From Clostridia bacterium (lineage in GTDB: Bacteria > Bacillota > Clostridia > Oscillospirales > CAG-272): 64,000 bases of DNA. The stretch covers positions 1 through 64,000 of the forward strand of contig JAFQEJ010000012.1 of assembly GCA_017399105.1 (NCBI GenBank). The letters run 5' to 3'. The position numbers and the translations under genes were made by a program. This document shows positions 33,261-41,371 of the stretch, one piece after another. Each line of letters opens with the position of its first letter. Within the stretch, counting starts at the first letter, position 1. The notes under the pieces were generated by a model. It saw nothing but the letters and a program-made list of their open reading frames with translations. It had not been told where the DNA came from and ran no database searches.

Positions 33261-34748
33261 ATGAAAAACAAATCTATCATGCGTTTTGCGGCATTGCTGC
33301 TCTCTCTTCTGATGGCAGCGTCTTCAATGGCTGCTTGCTCCGATGCCGGACAGAGCGGTAGTGAAACCAAAGCGCCCACAGACGGCACAGCTGCGGATAC
33401 AAGTGCTGTTACTGATGCCGAAACCTCTACTTATGATCTGCTGAGTGTTCCCGATGCGAACTTTGATAACTATGAGTTCCGTATGCTGGCTTGGTCGATC
33501 AGCGGCTATACCATTTACGAGGATCTCGACTCCGAGGGTGAAACCGGTGATCTGATCAACGACGCAGTTTACAGAAGAAATACACGCGTTGAAGAAGACT
33601 ACGGTGTTACCTTTACTGCCGAATACATGGCACACGATAAGCTGAACACCATCTATCAGCAGTTTGTTCGCGCCAGCGACCAGGATTACGATATCGTATT
33701 CCCCCTGCCCTCCGCAATTTCTACTGTGCTGAATGCAAACATTCTGTATGATATGTATCAGCTTCCCTACATCAACTGGGATGAACCCTGGTGGGATCAG
33801 GACTCCATTAAGTCGCTCTCGCTGGACGGCAAGCTCCCCATGGTCAACTCGGATATGACCATCATGGACAACAGCGGTGTTGCCTGCATTCTCTTCAACC
33901 ATAAGCTCCGCGAAAAGTATCAGCTGGGCAACCTTTATGAGTTGGTTCAGAACAACCAGTGGACCTTTGAAAAAATGGAAGAACTCTGCAAGGATATCAA
34001 GGAAGATCTGAACGGCGACAGTAAGTATGATGATAACGATCTCTGGGGTCTGCTTGGATCAAAGGACTCCAACTACTATCTGCTCCATGCCGGCGGCGGA
34101 CGCTATGCTGACAAGGATGACAGTGACATGCCTATGATCACTTTCGGCGATGAGAGAACCCTCAACCTTGCACAGGATGTTCTTTCAATCACCCGTGCCG
34201 ACTACTTCTTCGACCATCATGCATTCAACGGTATGGATGCGATGAAGGAAAAGATGTTCTCCCAGGATCAGGGTCTCTTCACAACTGCCCGCATGATTAA
34301 TGTCGAGAATCTCCGTAACATGGATACCGACTACGGTTTCCTGCCGATGCCCAAGTACGAGACTTCCCAGGAGAATTACTACCACTCTGTATCGGTTCAC
34401 AAGTCCACCATCATGACGATTCCGAAGACCATCGAGAATCCCGAGCGCACTGCAACTGTTGTCTCCGCGCTTGCCGCAGCTTCTACCGAAACCCTGCAGA
34501 CCGCTTACTATGATTACGTCCTCAAGGAAAAGTACAGCCGTGATGTGGACTCCATTCAGATGCTCGACATCATCTTCGGTTCCCGCGTCTATGATCTGGG
34601 CGAATTCTACAGCTTCGGCGGTCTGAACGGTGCTTACCTCGGTATCAATACAAGTAAAAATGATGTTGCTTCCATGTACGCAAAGTTTGAAGCAAAAGCA
34701 CAAAAGGATGTTGAAAAGCTGATCGAGAATCTCCAGAAAAACAGCTAA
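33261..34748 (+). CDS. Extracellular solute-binding lipoprotein (ABC sugar type)
   Basis: A 495-residue exported lipoprotein, with the lipobox cysteine at 26 (SSMAAC) followed by a Thr/Ser/Ala-rich linker. The rest is a family 1-type binding protein for oligosaccharides (NYEFRMLAWS, WTFEKMEELCKDI). An EF-hand-like calcium loop DLNGDSKYDDND occurs near residue 255, a feature seen in related clostridial proteins. The ATG follows AGGAAAGG. No permease genes are adjacent, so the transporter must be encoded elsewhere, or the protein acts alone. Confidence 0.87.
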   Translation: MKNKSIMRFAALLLSLLMAASSMAACSDAGQSGSETKAPTDGTAADTSAVTDAETSTYDLLSVPDANFDNYEFRMLAWSISGYTIYEDLDSEGETGDLINDAVYRRNTRVEEDYGVTFTAEYMAHDKLNTIYQQFVRASDQDYDIVFPLPSAISTVLNANILYDMYQLPYINWDEPWWDQDSIKSLSLDGKLPMVNSDMTIMDNSGVACILFNHKLREKYQLGNLYELVQNNQWTFEKMEELCKDIKEDLNGDSKYDDNDLWGLLGSKDSNYYLLHAGGGRYADKDDSDMPMITFGDERTLNLAQDVLSITRADYFFDHHAFNGMDAMKEKMFSQDQGLFTTARMINVENLRNMDTDYGFLPMPKYETSQENYYHSVSVHKSTIMTIPKTIENPERTATVVSALAAASTETLQTAYYDYVLKEKYSRDVDSIQMLDIIFGSRVYDLGEFYSFGGLNGAYLGINTSKNDVASMYAKFEAKAQKDVEKLIENLQKNS

Positions 34749-34774
34749 ATAAAATTCTTTATAATACAAAAACA

Positions 34775-34934
34775 GGGGCTGTTGCAAATGAAAAATTTGC
34801 AACAGCCCAGCCACGAAATTTTCGATTTTGTGGCGTATATTGATTGGTTTCAGGGCATAAAATGCTCTGAAATGGCGGTCTTTGACCGGCAAAATCAATA
34901 TCAGGGGGCTGACGCATTACAAATGCGCCAGCCC
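34775..34934. repeat. Dispersed structured element, copy B
   Basis: A 160-bp element matching 24289-24449 throughout with scattered substitutions. The same folds form: H1 with a perfect 14-bp stem, H2 with one G-T pair, the three-way unit and H4. Substitutions include paired changes that keep the stems (G-C to A-T in the inner hairpin 34848-34872; A-T to G-C in H4). It lies between the convergent genes at 33261-34748 and 34941-36536, ending 7 bp before the stop codon of the latter, much as copy A does. Confidence 0.85.
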
Positions 34935-34940
34935 TTGTTT

Positions 34941-36536
34941 TCATATTGCGATATATGCGCCTATTCCCCGACATTGGGTTCCATCATATATGATCCATCG
35001 ATCAGCGATAGCCTGTTCGAGAATATAGCCGCGGAACATAATATCGCAAGGCATAAACTGTATGGGATAGCCACGCTCCTTCTTCAGATTGGTGATAAAA
35101 TCAAACTCTTCCTTCATCAGAGCAAATATTTCGCTGTCCAAAGCTGCAATTTCTTTTCCGATTGTATTGATGAAATTGGATTCATCGGTGAGCATACGGG
35201 CTTGGAGTTTTTCAGTCATCTTTGTATCGGCAATAACGATAGCTGCCCGATATCCATTTCCATGAGGATGAATATAACCATACCGAAGGAGAGCACTGAT
35301 CGACTGTTCATCATCGGGAAATTCCCCTTTAGCAATCAAATATAGGGCATAAGCCTCGCGATGAGTCATATAATTGGGAGTATGATCTGCTATGTTCTGC
35401 CACAGAAATTTATATTGACAGAATGTCACAGGCGGAAGTGACTGCTGTGAGTCGCAGTATCCCATGTGCTGTCCAACATCTTTGGGCTGGGTGAAATCAA
35501 CCGTTTCATAACCGACAACATCCCACGCGCCTTGGTCGGGACGGGATGTACGGGGAGCACGGGGAACATCAGATAGTACTTTGACATAATATTCTTCGAG
35601 TGTCGCCATCAGAAGCGCCCATTTGGCGTTTTCATAATCGATTCCTTTTCCATATAGCTCATCGCCATAAAGCTTATGCAGCAGATCGATCTGCTCCTCT
35701 AACTTTGTTGTCACAGCAGGAGCAAGCTGCATTCGTTTTTCATGCACAAGACGCTGATCCTCACAGCTGATAATGGGGAACGCGGTTTCATAATTTTTGC
35801 CGTGCTTGACGAGGAAGGTCTCGCGGGTGAGAAATTCCAGCTCCTCTTCCATATAGGGAAGCGCAATGCCCAGCTCCATGGAGATCTGCTCAGCACTTTG
35901 GGGATTGCGGCAGACTTCAAGAAAGATGTTCTTATAAAGACCACGCTCAAGGATACTCCAGGGCTGCCCTCTTCTTCCGAAGCTGTCACAGTAGTTGATA
36001 AATCTGACATCCTCGGGTTTGTAGCTTCTGATACCAAATTCTCTTGCCATTTCCATACCTTCTTTCAGTTGTTTTCTGCATTTCTGCAGCTTGGTTTTGA
36101 CGGTACCTAAAGGAATCGAGAATTCACGGGCAATGGCTGCAACACTTTTTTCTTCGAAATAATGTGCAACGAGAATCTGCCTGTAATCGGTGCGGGTGAA
36201 GGCAAGCTCACGGCGCATGCGAGCGATATCATCGGCAATGATCAGCGCATTCTCTGGTGTATCCTCATCAGAGGCAACATCCTCGTTTTCGATGTCAACT
36301 TCGGCAATCGGTGAATAATAATGCTGTTTAGCCCATTTCGCCCAACGGCGTTTCGCCACGGTCCAGACCCATGCAGAAATCTGCTCCGGGGAATAACCTC
36401 GACAAATCGAGCTGATGATCTCGAGGGAGATTTCAGCGGCAAGCTCCTCGGCATCCTGTTCATTCCCGGTTTTGCGAAGGCAGTAGTAGAATACCTCCGC
36501 AAGGCACTTTTCACAGTATTCTTCAGCCATGCTCAT
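34941..36536 (-). CDS. ECF-type sigma factor with long C-terminal extension
   Basis: A 531-residue protein. Residues about 5-70 form sigma region 2 (TGNEQDAEELAAEI, AWVWTVAKRRWAKW) and about 110-165 region 4 (DYRQILVAHYFEEKSVAAIAREFSIPLGTVKTKL). The remaining ~360 residues are not a standard sigma domain; they start after YKPEDVRFINYCDSFGR and include a likely winged-helix stretch. ECF sigma factors are normally under 220 residues. The ATG at 36536 lies 9 bp after AAAGGAG. The upstream membrane protein gene is on the same strand about 70 bp away and could be its partner. Confidence 0.85.
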   Translation of the reverse strand: MSMAEEYCEKCLAEVFYYCLRKTGNEQDAEELAAEISLEIISSICRGYSPEQISAWVWTVAKRRWAKWAKQHYYSPIAEVDIENEDVASDEDTPENALIIADDIARMRRELAFTRTDYRQILVAHYFEEKSVAAIAREFSIPLGTVKTKLQKCRKQLKEGMEMAREFGIRSYKPEDVRFINYCDSFGRRGQPWSILERGLYKNIFLEVCRNPQSAEQISMELGIALPYMEEELEFLTRETFLVKHGKNYETAFPIISCEDQRLVHEKRMQLAPAVTTKLEEQIDLLHKLYGDELYGKGIDYENAKWALLMATLEEYYVKVLSDVPRAPRTSRPDQGAWDVVGYETVDFTQPKDVGQHMGYCDSQQSLPPVTFCQYKFLWQNIADHTPNYMTHREAYALYLIAKGEFPDDEQSISALLRYGYIHPHGNGYRAAIVIADTKMTEKLQARMLTDESNFINTIGKEIAALDSEIFALMKEEFDFITNLKKERGYPIQFMPCDIMFRGYILEQAIADRWIIYDGTQCRGIGAYIAI

Positions 36537-36604
36537 GCTTCTCAACTCCTTTCACTAATAAAGTGGCAGGAAAAGGCTATTTGGATTTTATTTTCTGTAA
36601 TTTT

Positions 36605-37480
36605 TTATAAATGCGTGTGGTTTCCCATGGAAGAAAGTCCGCATCCGATGCAAAATCCCGCAAAAGCGAGTGTAATAAGCAGTGCAAGCTCAATTTTTGT
36701 CAGCTTACGAGCGCCCAGCTTGATTCTCCCAAACACAAAGGCAAGAATAGCGCAATCAGCAAGGATAACTCCCATACCGAAGAGTAGAGTGACATTCATG
36801 CCACTGGCGAAGGAGAGGTCGATAATTTCACCTGTTGCAGCAGCAAGCATATCATTCATTTTGACAATTGCAATAGTGATCGCTCCGGTCATAGCATCAA
36901 GAAGTGCCGAATAACGAATGCCCCCGGTTTTATGAATCAGCCACATAGATGTTCCGCCAATGACAGCCCAACCGACAGCTCCGTCACGAAAGCATAACGC
37001 TGCATAAAAAATAGCGGAAGCAAGAATACTCCACCGTTCGGTGAAGCTATCCCTAACACAGAAGGCAAGGAAAGCTTGACGGCAGATCGCTGGCAGAACG
37101 GCGTAAATGAGCATAGCGAGGATCAAATTGACTGTCATATAATCACGCGTTCCGCCCAGCGTGAACATATCGAAGCTGCTGAATATACAGGAGAGGAGAA
37201 TTTGCGCGAAATAGTAGATCAGATAAGCCGCAGCGATAACGAGAGCCGCTCCGATCAGATAAGAAATGCTGTGTTTTGCAGTCTTTGCAGCCACTGCCCC
37301 GGAGAGCGATTTTTCTGAGAGCAGGCGACAGCAGATACCGACGAGCAGAATCAACAGGCTGACAAGCGCATATGCTCCCCACCCAAGCAGTCCGCGCATG
37401 CCTCCTGCGAGAAAGTTTACCGCCAATACGGAGATGAGCATACCTGCTGCAGTAATGATTTGAGATTTATAATGCGACAT
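36605..37480 (-). CDS. Polytopic membrane protein, weakly CPBP-like
   Basis: A 291-residue protein with about eight hydrophobic helices. Its layout (AVLPAICRQAFLAFCV near residue 128) loosely recalls CPBP intramembrane proteases, but the glutamate pair and histidine of the active site are not in place, so it is either a degenerate member or unrelated. I do not recognise it further. It lies just upstream of the long sigma factor on the same strand, and the two may form a signalling pair. Confidence 0.5.
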   Translation of the reverse strand: MSHYKSQIITAAGMLISVLAVNFLAGGMRGLLGWGAYALVSLLILLVGICCRLLSEKSLSGAVAAKTAKHSISYLIGAALVIAAAYLIYYFAQILLSCIFSSFDMFTLGGTRDYMTVNLILAMLIYAVLPAICRQAFLAFCVRDSFTERWSILASAIFYAALCFRDGAVGWAVIGGTSMWLIHKTGGIRYSALLDAMTGAITIAIVKMNDMLAAATGEIIDLSFASGMNVTLLFGMGVILADCAILAFVFGRIKLGARKLTKIELALLITLAFAGFCIGCGLSSMGNHTHL

Positions 37481-37499
37481 TTTTCACCTTAATATGAAG

Positions 37500-37527
37500 A
37501 AAACCCACCGTGAATTCGGTGGGTTTT
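37500..37527 (-). terminator. Terminator of the rpmG-secE-nusG-rplK-rplA operon
   Basis: An 11-bp perfect stem (37500-37510 with 37517-37527) with a 6-base loop. T residues follow on the minus strand, 12 bp after the rplA stop. Confidence 0.85.
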
Positions 37528-37539
37528 GTACAAGTTTAA

Positions 37540-38232
37540 TTAGCCGAGCTTGGAGCTGTTGACCTTGATGCCGGGGCCCATTGTAGATGCGATAACGCAG
37601 CTCTTAATGTACTGACCCTTAGCAGCAGCGGGCTTAGCCTTGATGATAGCGCCCATGAGTGTGTTGAAGTTCTCGCCGAGCTTCTCAGCACCGAAGGAAG
37701 CCTTACCGATAACGCAGTGGATGATGTTGGTCTTATCGAGACGGTACTCGATCTTACCTGCCTTAGCGTCCTGAACAGCCTTAGCAACATCCATGGTAAC
37801 TGTACCTGCCTTGGGGTTAGGCATAAGGCCCTTAGGACCGAGGATCTTACCGAGACGGCCGATAACGCCCATCATATCGGGAGTTGCGATAATGATATCG
37901 AAATCAAACCAGTTTTCCTTCTGGATCTTCTCCATGTAGTCCTCAGCACCGACATAGTCTGCACCTGCCTCTTCAGCAGCCTTAGCCTTCTCGCCTCTTG
38001 CGAATACGAGAGTTCTTACAGTCTTACCGGTACCGTTGGGGAGAACAACCGCACCGCGAACCTGCTGGTCTGCGTGACGGGAGTCAACACCGAGACGGAC
38101 GTGAATTTCGATGGTTTCATCGAATTTTGCCTTTGCGGTCTGACAAACGAGAGCCAGTGCCTCATCAGCATCATATAACTTTGTCTTATCAAGAAGCTTT
38201 ACGCTGTCCTGATACTTCTTACCCTTATTCAT
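37540..38232 (-). CDS. rplA: Ribosomal protein L1
   Basis: A 230-residue large-subunit protein that forms the mobile L1 stalk on 23S rRNA. Recognisable parts are [16 protein letters not shown] at the start, [20 protein letters not shown] and MPNPKAGTV. Length is normal. The ATG follows GAGGAGG. It lies 20 bp after rplK, the standard pair; in many bacteria L1 represses translation of this pair by binding the mRNA. Confidence 0.97.
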   Translation of the reverse strand: MNKGKKYQDSVKLLDKTKLYDADEALALVCQTAKAKFDETIEIHVRLGVDSRHADQQVRGAVVLPNGTGKTVRTLVFARGEKAKAAEEAGADYVGAEDYMEKIQKENWFDFDIIIATPDMMGVIGRLGKILGPKGLMPNPKAGTVTMDVAKAVQDAKAGKIEYRLDKTNIIHCVIGKASFGAEKLGENFNTLMGAIIKAKPAAAKGQYIKSCVIASTMGPGIKVNSSKLG

Positions 38233-38252
38233 TGACTATATCCTCCTCTTTC

Positions 38253-38678
38253 TTATTCCTCAACGGTGATACCCATGCTGCGGGCAGTACCTGCGATCAT
38301 GCTCATTGCAGCCTCGAGAGAAGCAGCGTTCAGGTCGGGCATCTTGGTCTTAGCAATAGCCTCGCACTGTTCCTTGGTGAGCTTAGCGACCTTGGTCTTG
38401 TTGGGGGTTGCGGAAGCAGTCTCGATACCGCATGCCTTCTTGATGAGGACAGGTGCGGGAGGAGTCTTGGTGATGAACGAGAAGGAACGGTCTGCGTAAA
38501 CAGTGATAACTACAGGGATGATAAGACCCATGTCGTTCTTGGTTCTCTCGTTGAATTCTTTAGTGAAGTTAGGGATGCTGACGCCGTACTGACCGAGAGC
38601 AGGACCTACAGGGGGAGCAGGAGTTGCCTTGCCGGCGGGCAGCTGAAGTTTAATGTAACCGGAAATTTTCTTAGCCAT
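38253..38678 (-). CDS. rplK: Ribosomal protein L11
   Basis: A 141-residue protein at the base of the L7/L12 stalk, which binds the GTPase-associated centre of 23S rRNA. The conserved [20 protein letters not shown] (residues 9-28), [13 protein letters not shown] and the C-terminal GTARSMGI are present. The ATG follows GGAGG. A structured 144-bp gap separates it from nusG. Confidence 0.97.
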   Translation of the reverse strand: MAKKISGYIKLQLPAGKATPAPPVGPALGQYGVSIPNFTKEFNERTKNDMGLIIPVVITVYADRSFSFITKTPPAPVLIKKACGIETASATPNKTKVAKLTKEQCEAIAKTKMPDLNAASLEAAMSMIAGTARSMGITVEE

Positions 38679-38692
38679 ATTAAATACCTCCG

Positions 38693-38741
38693 AATGTGGT
38701 TATACGACGGAGAAATGAAAGAATTTTTCTCCTCCCACATT
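38693..38741 (-). promoter_or_regulatory. Structured leader before rplK
   Basis: AATGTGG (38693-38699) pairs with CCACATT (38735-38741), enclosing a second stem GGAGAAA (38709-38715) with TTTCTCC (38726-38732). The structure ends 15 bp before the rplK start codon, next to its ribosome-binding site. A site for L1 autoregulation of the L11-L1 pair is plausible but unproven. Confidence 0.5.
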
Positions 38742-38822
38742 GCGTTTTACTAAAAAACGTCAACGCTTTCGCGTATCAAAAAATCAAATTCTGTGTGATG
38801 GGATCAGCCTTCGTTGACAAAC

Positions 38823-39365
38823 TCAACCCTCGTTGAGTTGAACGCTGTCCGCATCAAGCTCGACCGGTGTTTCGCGGCCGAACATGGACGCAAGCACTTT
38901 GATCTTCTTCTTGTCGTCCGAGATCTCCTGTACCGTACCGATAAATCCGGCAAGGGGACCGCTTGTGATCTTGACACTGTCTCCCACGCTGTAGTTGAGA
39001 GAAACGACACGGGTTTCGACACCGATTGCCGCAACCTCTTCATCGGTAAGCGGTACCGGCTTGGATCCGGGTCCGACGAAGCCTGTAACGCCGCGGATAT
39101 TACGCACAACATGCCAGCTCTCGTCGCTCATGATCATTTTGACCAGAACATAGCTGGGGAAGACCTTATTCTCCACTTCCTTTTCGGCACCGTCGTTCTG
39201 TTCAACGACAATCTCCACAGGGATGCGGACATCCATGATCAGATGCTGGAGACCGCGGTTTTCCACGATCTTTTCCAGATTGGTCTTGACCTTGTTCTCA
39301 TAGCCGGAGTAGGTATGCGCTACATACCATCTCGGGCCGACGCTTTCAAAATCGCTTTCGCTCAT
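38823..39365 (-). CDS. nusG: Transcription termination/antitermination factor NusG
   Basis: A 180-residue elongation factor that binds RNA polymerase through its N-terminal domain. WYVAHTYSGYENKVKTNLEK (13-32) and VFPSYVLVKMIMSD are typical, and the C-terminal KOW domain has DSVKITSGPLAGFIGTVQEI. Length is normal. The ATG follows AAAGGAA on the minus strand. The secE-nusG order is universal in this operon. Confidence 0.97.
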   Translation of the reverse strand: MSESDFESVGPRWYVAHTYSGYENKVKTNLEKIVENRGLQHLIMDVRIPVEIVVEQNDGAEKEVENKVFPSYVLVKMIMSDESWHVVRNIRGVTGFVGPGSKPVPLTDEEVAAIGVETRVVSLNYSVGDSVKITSGPLAGFIGTVQEISDDKKKIKVLASMFGRETPVELDADSVQLNEG

Positions 39366-39416
39366 AGATGATCGGTTCCTTTCTCAGTTTACGCGGGATT
39401 GGGGGCGGGGTAGACC

Positions 39417-39695
39417 TTAAAGGCTGCCCAGCGCCATAATTGCCTTGCCGAAGCCAAAGTCGAGCAGTGCAATAACAGCACCGAGGACGATGATAACAGC
39501 AAAAACAAGGACGGAATTGTTCAGGGTCTGCTTGGGGCTGCACCAGACAATCTTCTTGAGTTCAGCCTTATAATCGCGGAAGAACTTTACGATTCTGTCC
39601 TTCAGCGGGACCTTGTCCTTCTTGGGAGCAGACTTCTTGGCATCCTCCTTGACGGGAGCTGCCTCCTGCTCGGTTTTCTTTTCTAAATCTGCCAT
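39417..39695 (-). CDS. secE: Preprotein translocase subunit SecE
   Basis: A 92-residue single-span subunit of the Sec translocon. The N-terminal ~35 residues are charged and Lys-rich, then come the SecE signature FFRDYKAELKKIVWCSPKQT and one membrane helix (about 64-86). Gram-positive SecE is this short. It lies between rpmG and nusG as expected. Confidence 0.95.
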   Translation of the reverse strand: MADLEKKTEQEAAPVKEDAKKSAPKKDKVPLKDRIVKFFRDYKAELKKIVWCSPKQTLNNSVLVFAVIIVLGAVIALLDFGFGKAIMALGSL

Positions 39696-39706
39696 GGGTC
39701 TCCTCC

Positions 39707-39856
39707 TTACTTAGTTTCCTTATGGAGCGTGTGCTTGCGGCAGAACCGGCAGTACTTATTCATTTCCAGTCTGTCGGGATCGTTCTTCTTGTTCTTCTTC
39801 GTATCGTAGTTACGCTGTTTGCACTCGCTGCAAGCTAAAGTGATCTTGACTCTCAT
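39707..39856 (-). CDS. rpmG: Ribosomal protein L33
   Basis: A 49-residue protein starting [19 protein letters not shown]. Cysteines in CSEC (9 and 12) and CRFC (36 and 39) show the zinc-ribbon (C+) form of L33, which is replaced under zinc starvation in some Bacilli. The ATG at 39856 follows AGGAGG; the frame continues upstream without a site. It is the first gene of the operon. Confidence 0.96.
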   Translation of the reverse strand: MRVKITLACSECKQRNYDTKKNKKNDPDRLEMNKYCRFCRKHTLHKETK

Positions 39857-39961
39857 TTCGGCACCTCCTGATTGAATTGAAGCCCGCCAAAGTCGCGGCA
39901 GCTTCGTAGATTTTACCTCCCTCAACCGAAGTGGCGGCATCATATAAAGACACACAAAAAA

Positions 39962-39977
39962 AGCCTCTCCGAAGAGG
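39962..39977 (-). terminator. Promoter-proximal terminator-like hairpin of the rpmG operon
   Basis: On the minus strand CCTCTTCGGAGAGGC is followed by seven T residues and begins one base after the expected transcription start. It could terminate very short transcripts or protect the mRNA 5' end. Confidence 0.6.
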
Positions 39978-39984
39978 TAAAGAT

Positions 39985-40013
39985 ATTATATCACACTTTT
40001 CTTGTTCTGTCAA
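39985..40013 (-). promoter_or_regulatory. Promoter of rpmG-secE-nusG-rplK-rplA
   Basis: On the minus strand TTGACA (40013-40008) and TATAAT (39990-39985) with a 17-bp spacer, about 130 bp upstream of rpmG. Beyond the promoter and hairpin I see no gene in 39857-40175. Confidence 0.88.
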
Positions 40014-40088
40014 CCGTTTCGGCGCGTTTTTTCGTTGAATTTTCGCTGATTTTTAAGATTTTTTCTACTTTTATTTACCAATTGCGAC

Positions 40089-40117
40089 TTGTATTGCGTC
40101 CTGTGATGTGATATAAT
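40089..40117 (+). promoter_or_regulatory. Promoter of the glycosyltransferase gene
   Basis: TTGTAT (40089-40094) and TATAAT (40112-40117) with a 17-bp spacer, 58 bp before the start codon. Confidence 0.7.
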
Positions 40118-40175
40118 GGAATTATAAATATAAAATCGCATCCACCATACATAATTAACAATCGGAGGCATCAAA

Positions 40176-41306
40176 TTGAAAGTTCTTGTACTCAGCATCA
40201 CCGCGGGAGAAGGACATAATTCCACTGCAAAAACCATCTGCGAATATTTTAACGAACGGGGAGCCGAAGCCTGCGTGCTCGACACCTATAAATATCTGAA
40301 CAAGGCGCTTGGTCTCACCGTTGACAAGGGATATCTTTTCACCGTCAAAAGTGCAAAGCTGGCATACAAAAAGGCATACCGCATGCTGGAGAAGCGCAGA
40401 AAAAGCAACGACAAGATTTCTGCTACCCGTGCTACAAACCGCGTTCTGGCAAGCAAGCTGCTGCCATACATCAAGGAATATCAGCCCGATGTGATCATCT
40501 GCACACACATTTTCGCCGGTATGCTCCTCGATTCGCTGAAACGGCATAAAAAGATCTCAGCACGTACATACGGCATAGTTACCGATTTCACCATGCATCC
40601 TTATTGGGAAGAGGCGCTGCATCTCGACTATATCATCACAGCCAATGAGCTGCTGACTATCCAAGCAAAGAAGAAAGGATATACCTCCGAGCAAATTCTG
40701 CCCAGCGGTATTCCGATCAACTGTAAATTCGAAAAAATCGGCGATAAAGCTGAGGCACGGATCGAGCTGGGATTGGATATCGGCAAGCCAACCGTCCTTC
40801 TGATGGGAGGAAGTATGGGCTACGGAAATATTGAATCCACTGTCACCATGCTGGACAGTTTGGATCGTGATTTCCAGCTGATCACGGTGTGCGGCAACAA
40901 CAAGGAAGCAAAGCTGCGCATTGATGAGCTTCAGACAAAAAAGAAGCTGCTGAATCTGGGCTATGTAAACAATGTGGACAGACTGATGGATGCTTCCGAC
41001 TGCATCATCACCAAACCGGGCGGTCTGACCACCTCTGAGGCACTTGCCAAGAGACTGCCCATTATCATTGTAAATCCCATTCCCGGGCAGGAAGATCGCA
41101 ACACCGAATTTCTGCTCAACTACGGTGCAGCGATGTCGGTAACCAAAACCCATCCGCTGGACGAGGCAATTTATGAGCTGTTTGAGCATCCCGAAAAGAT
41201 CGAGCTGATGCGGGGCGCCATTGATATGATTCGCAAACCGGAATCCACCCGCTCACTCTGCGACTTTGTGATTGAGCGTGCGAGAGAAGACGGAATCGAA
41301 ATATAA
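40176..41306 (+). CDS. MGDG synthase-type glycosyltransferase (UgtP-like)
   Basis: A 376-residue GT28-family enzyme, related to monogalactosyl- and diglucosyl-diacylglycerol synthases. The N-terminal lipid-binding motif is SITAGEGHNSTAKTI (7-21) and the nucleotide-sugar pocket ITKPGGLTTSEALAKRLP lies near 283-300. It probably adds sugars to diacylglycerol at the membrane. The start codon is TTG at 40176, 7 bp after CGGAGG; no ATG lies in that position. It ends at its own terminator. Confidence 0.87.
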   Translation: MKVLVLSITAGEGHNSTAKTICEYFNERGAEACVLDTYKYLNKALGLTVDKGYLFTVKSAKLAYKKAYRMLEKRRKSNDKISATRATNRVLASKLLPYIKEYQPDVIICTHIFAGMLLDSLKRHKKISARTYGIVTDFTMHPYWEEALHLDYIITANELLTIQAKKKGYTSEQILPSGIPINCKFEKIGDKAEARIELGLDIGKPTVLLMGGSMGYGNIESTVTMLDSLDRDFQLITVCGNNKEAKLRIDELQTKKKLLNLGYVNNVDRLMDASDCIITKPGGLTTSEALAKRLPIIIVNPIPGQEDRNTEFLLNYGAAMSVTKTHPLDEAIYELFEHPEKIELMRGAIDMIRKPESTRSLCDFVIERAREDGIEI

Positions 41307-41330
41307 ATTAATAATCAACATGAATAAAAG

Positions 41331-41368
41331 CTGCACCTGCTTGGCATTTGTCCGACAGGTGCAGTTTT
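41331..41368. terminator. Terminator between glycosyltransferase and GH13 genes
   Basis: CTGCACCTG (41331-41339) pairs with CAGGTGCAG (41356-41364), followed by TTTT. It lies between convergent genes and may serve both. Confidence 0.75.
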
Positions 41369-41371
41369 CTG

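Noticed and set aside
36605..37480. CPBP intramembrane protease
   Set aside because: The layout is suggestive, but the active-site glutamates and histidine are not in place, so no protease function is claimed.
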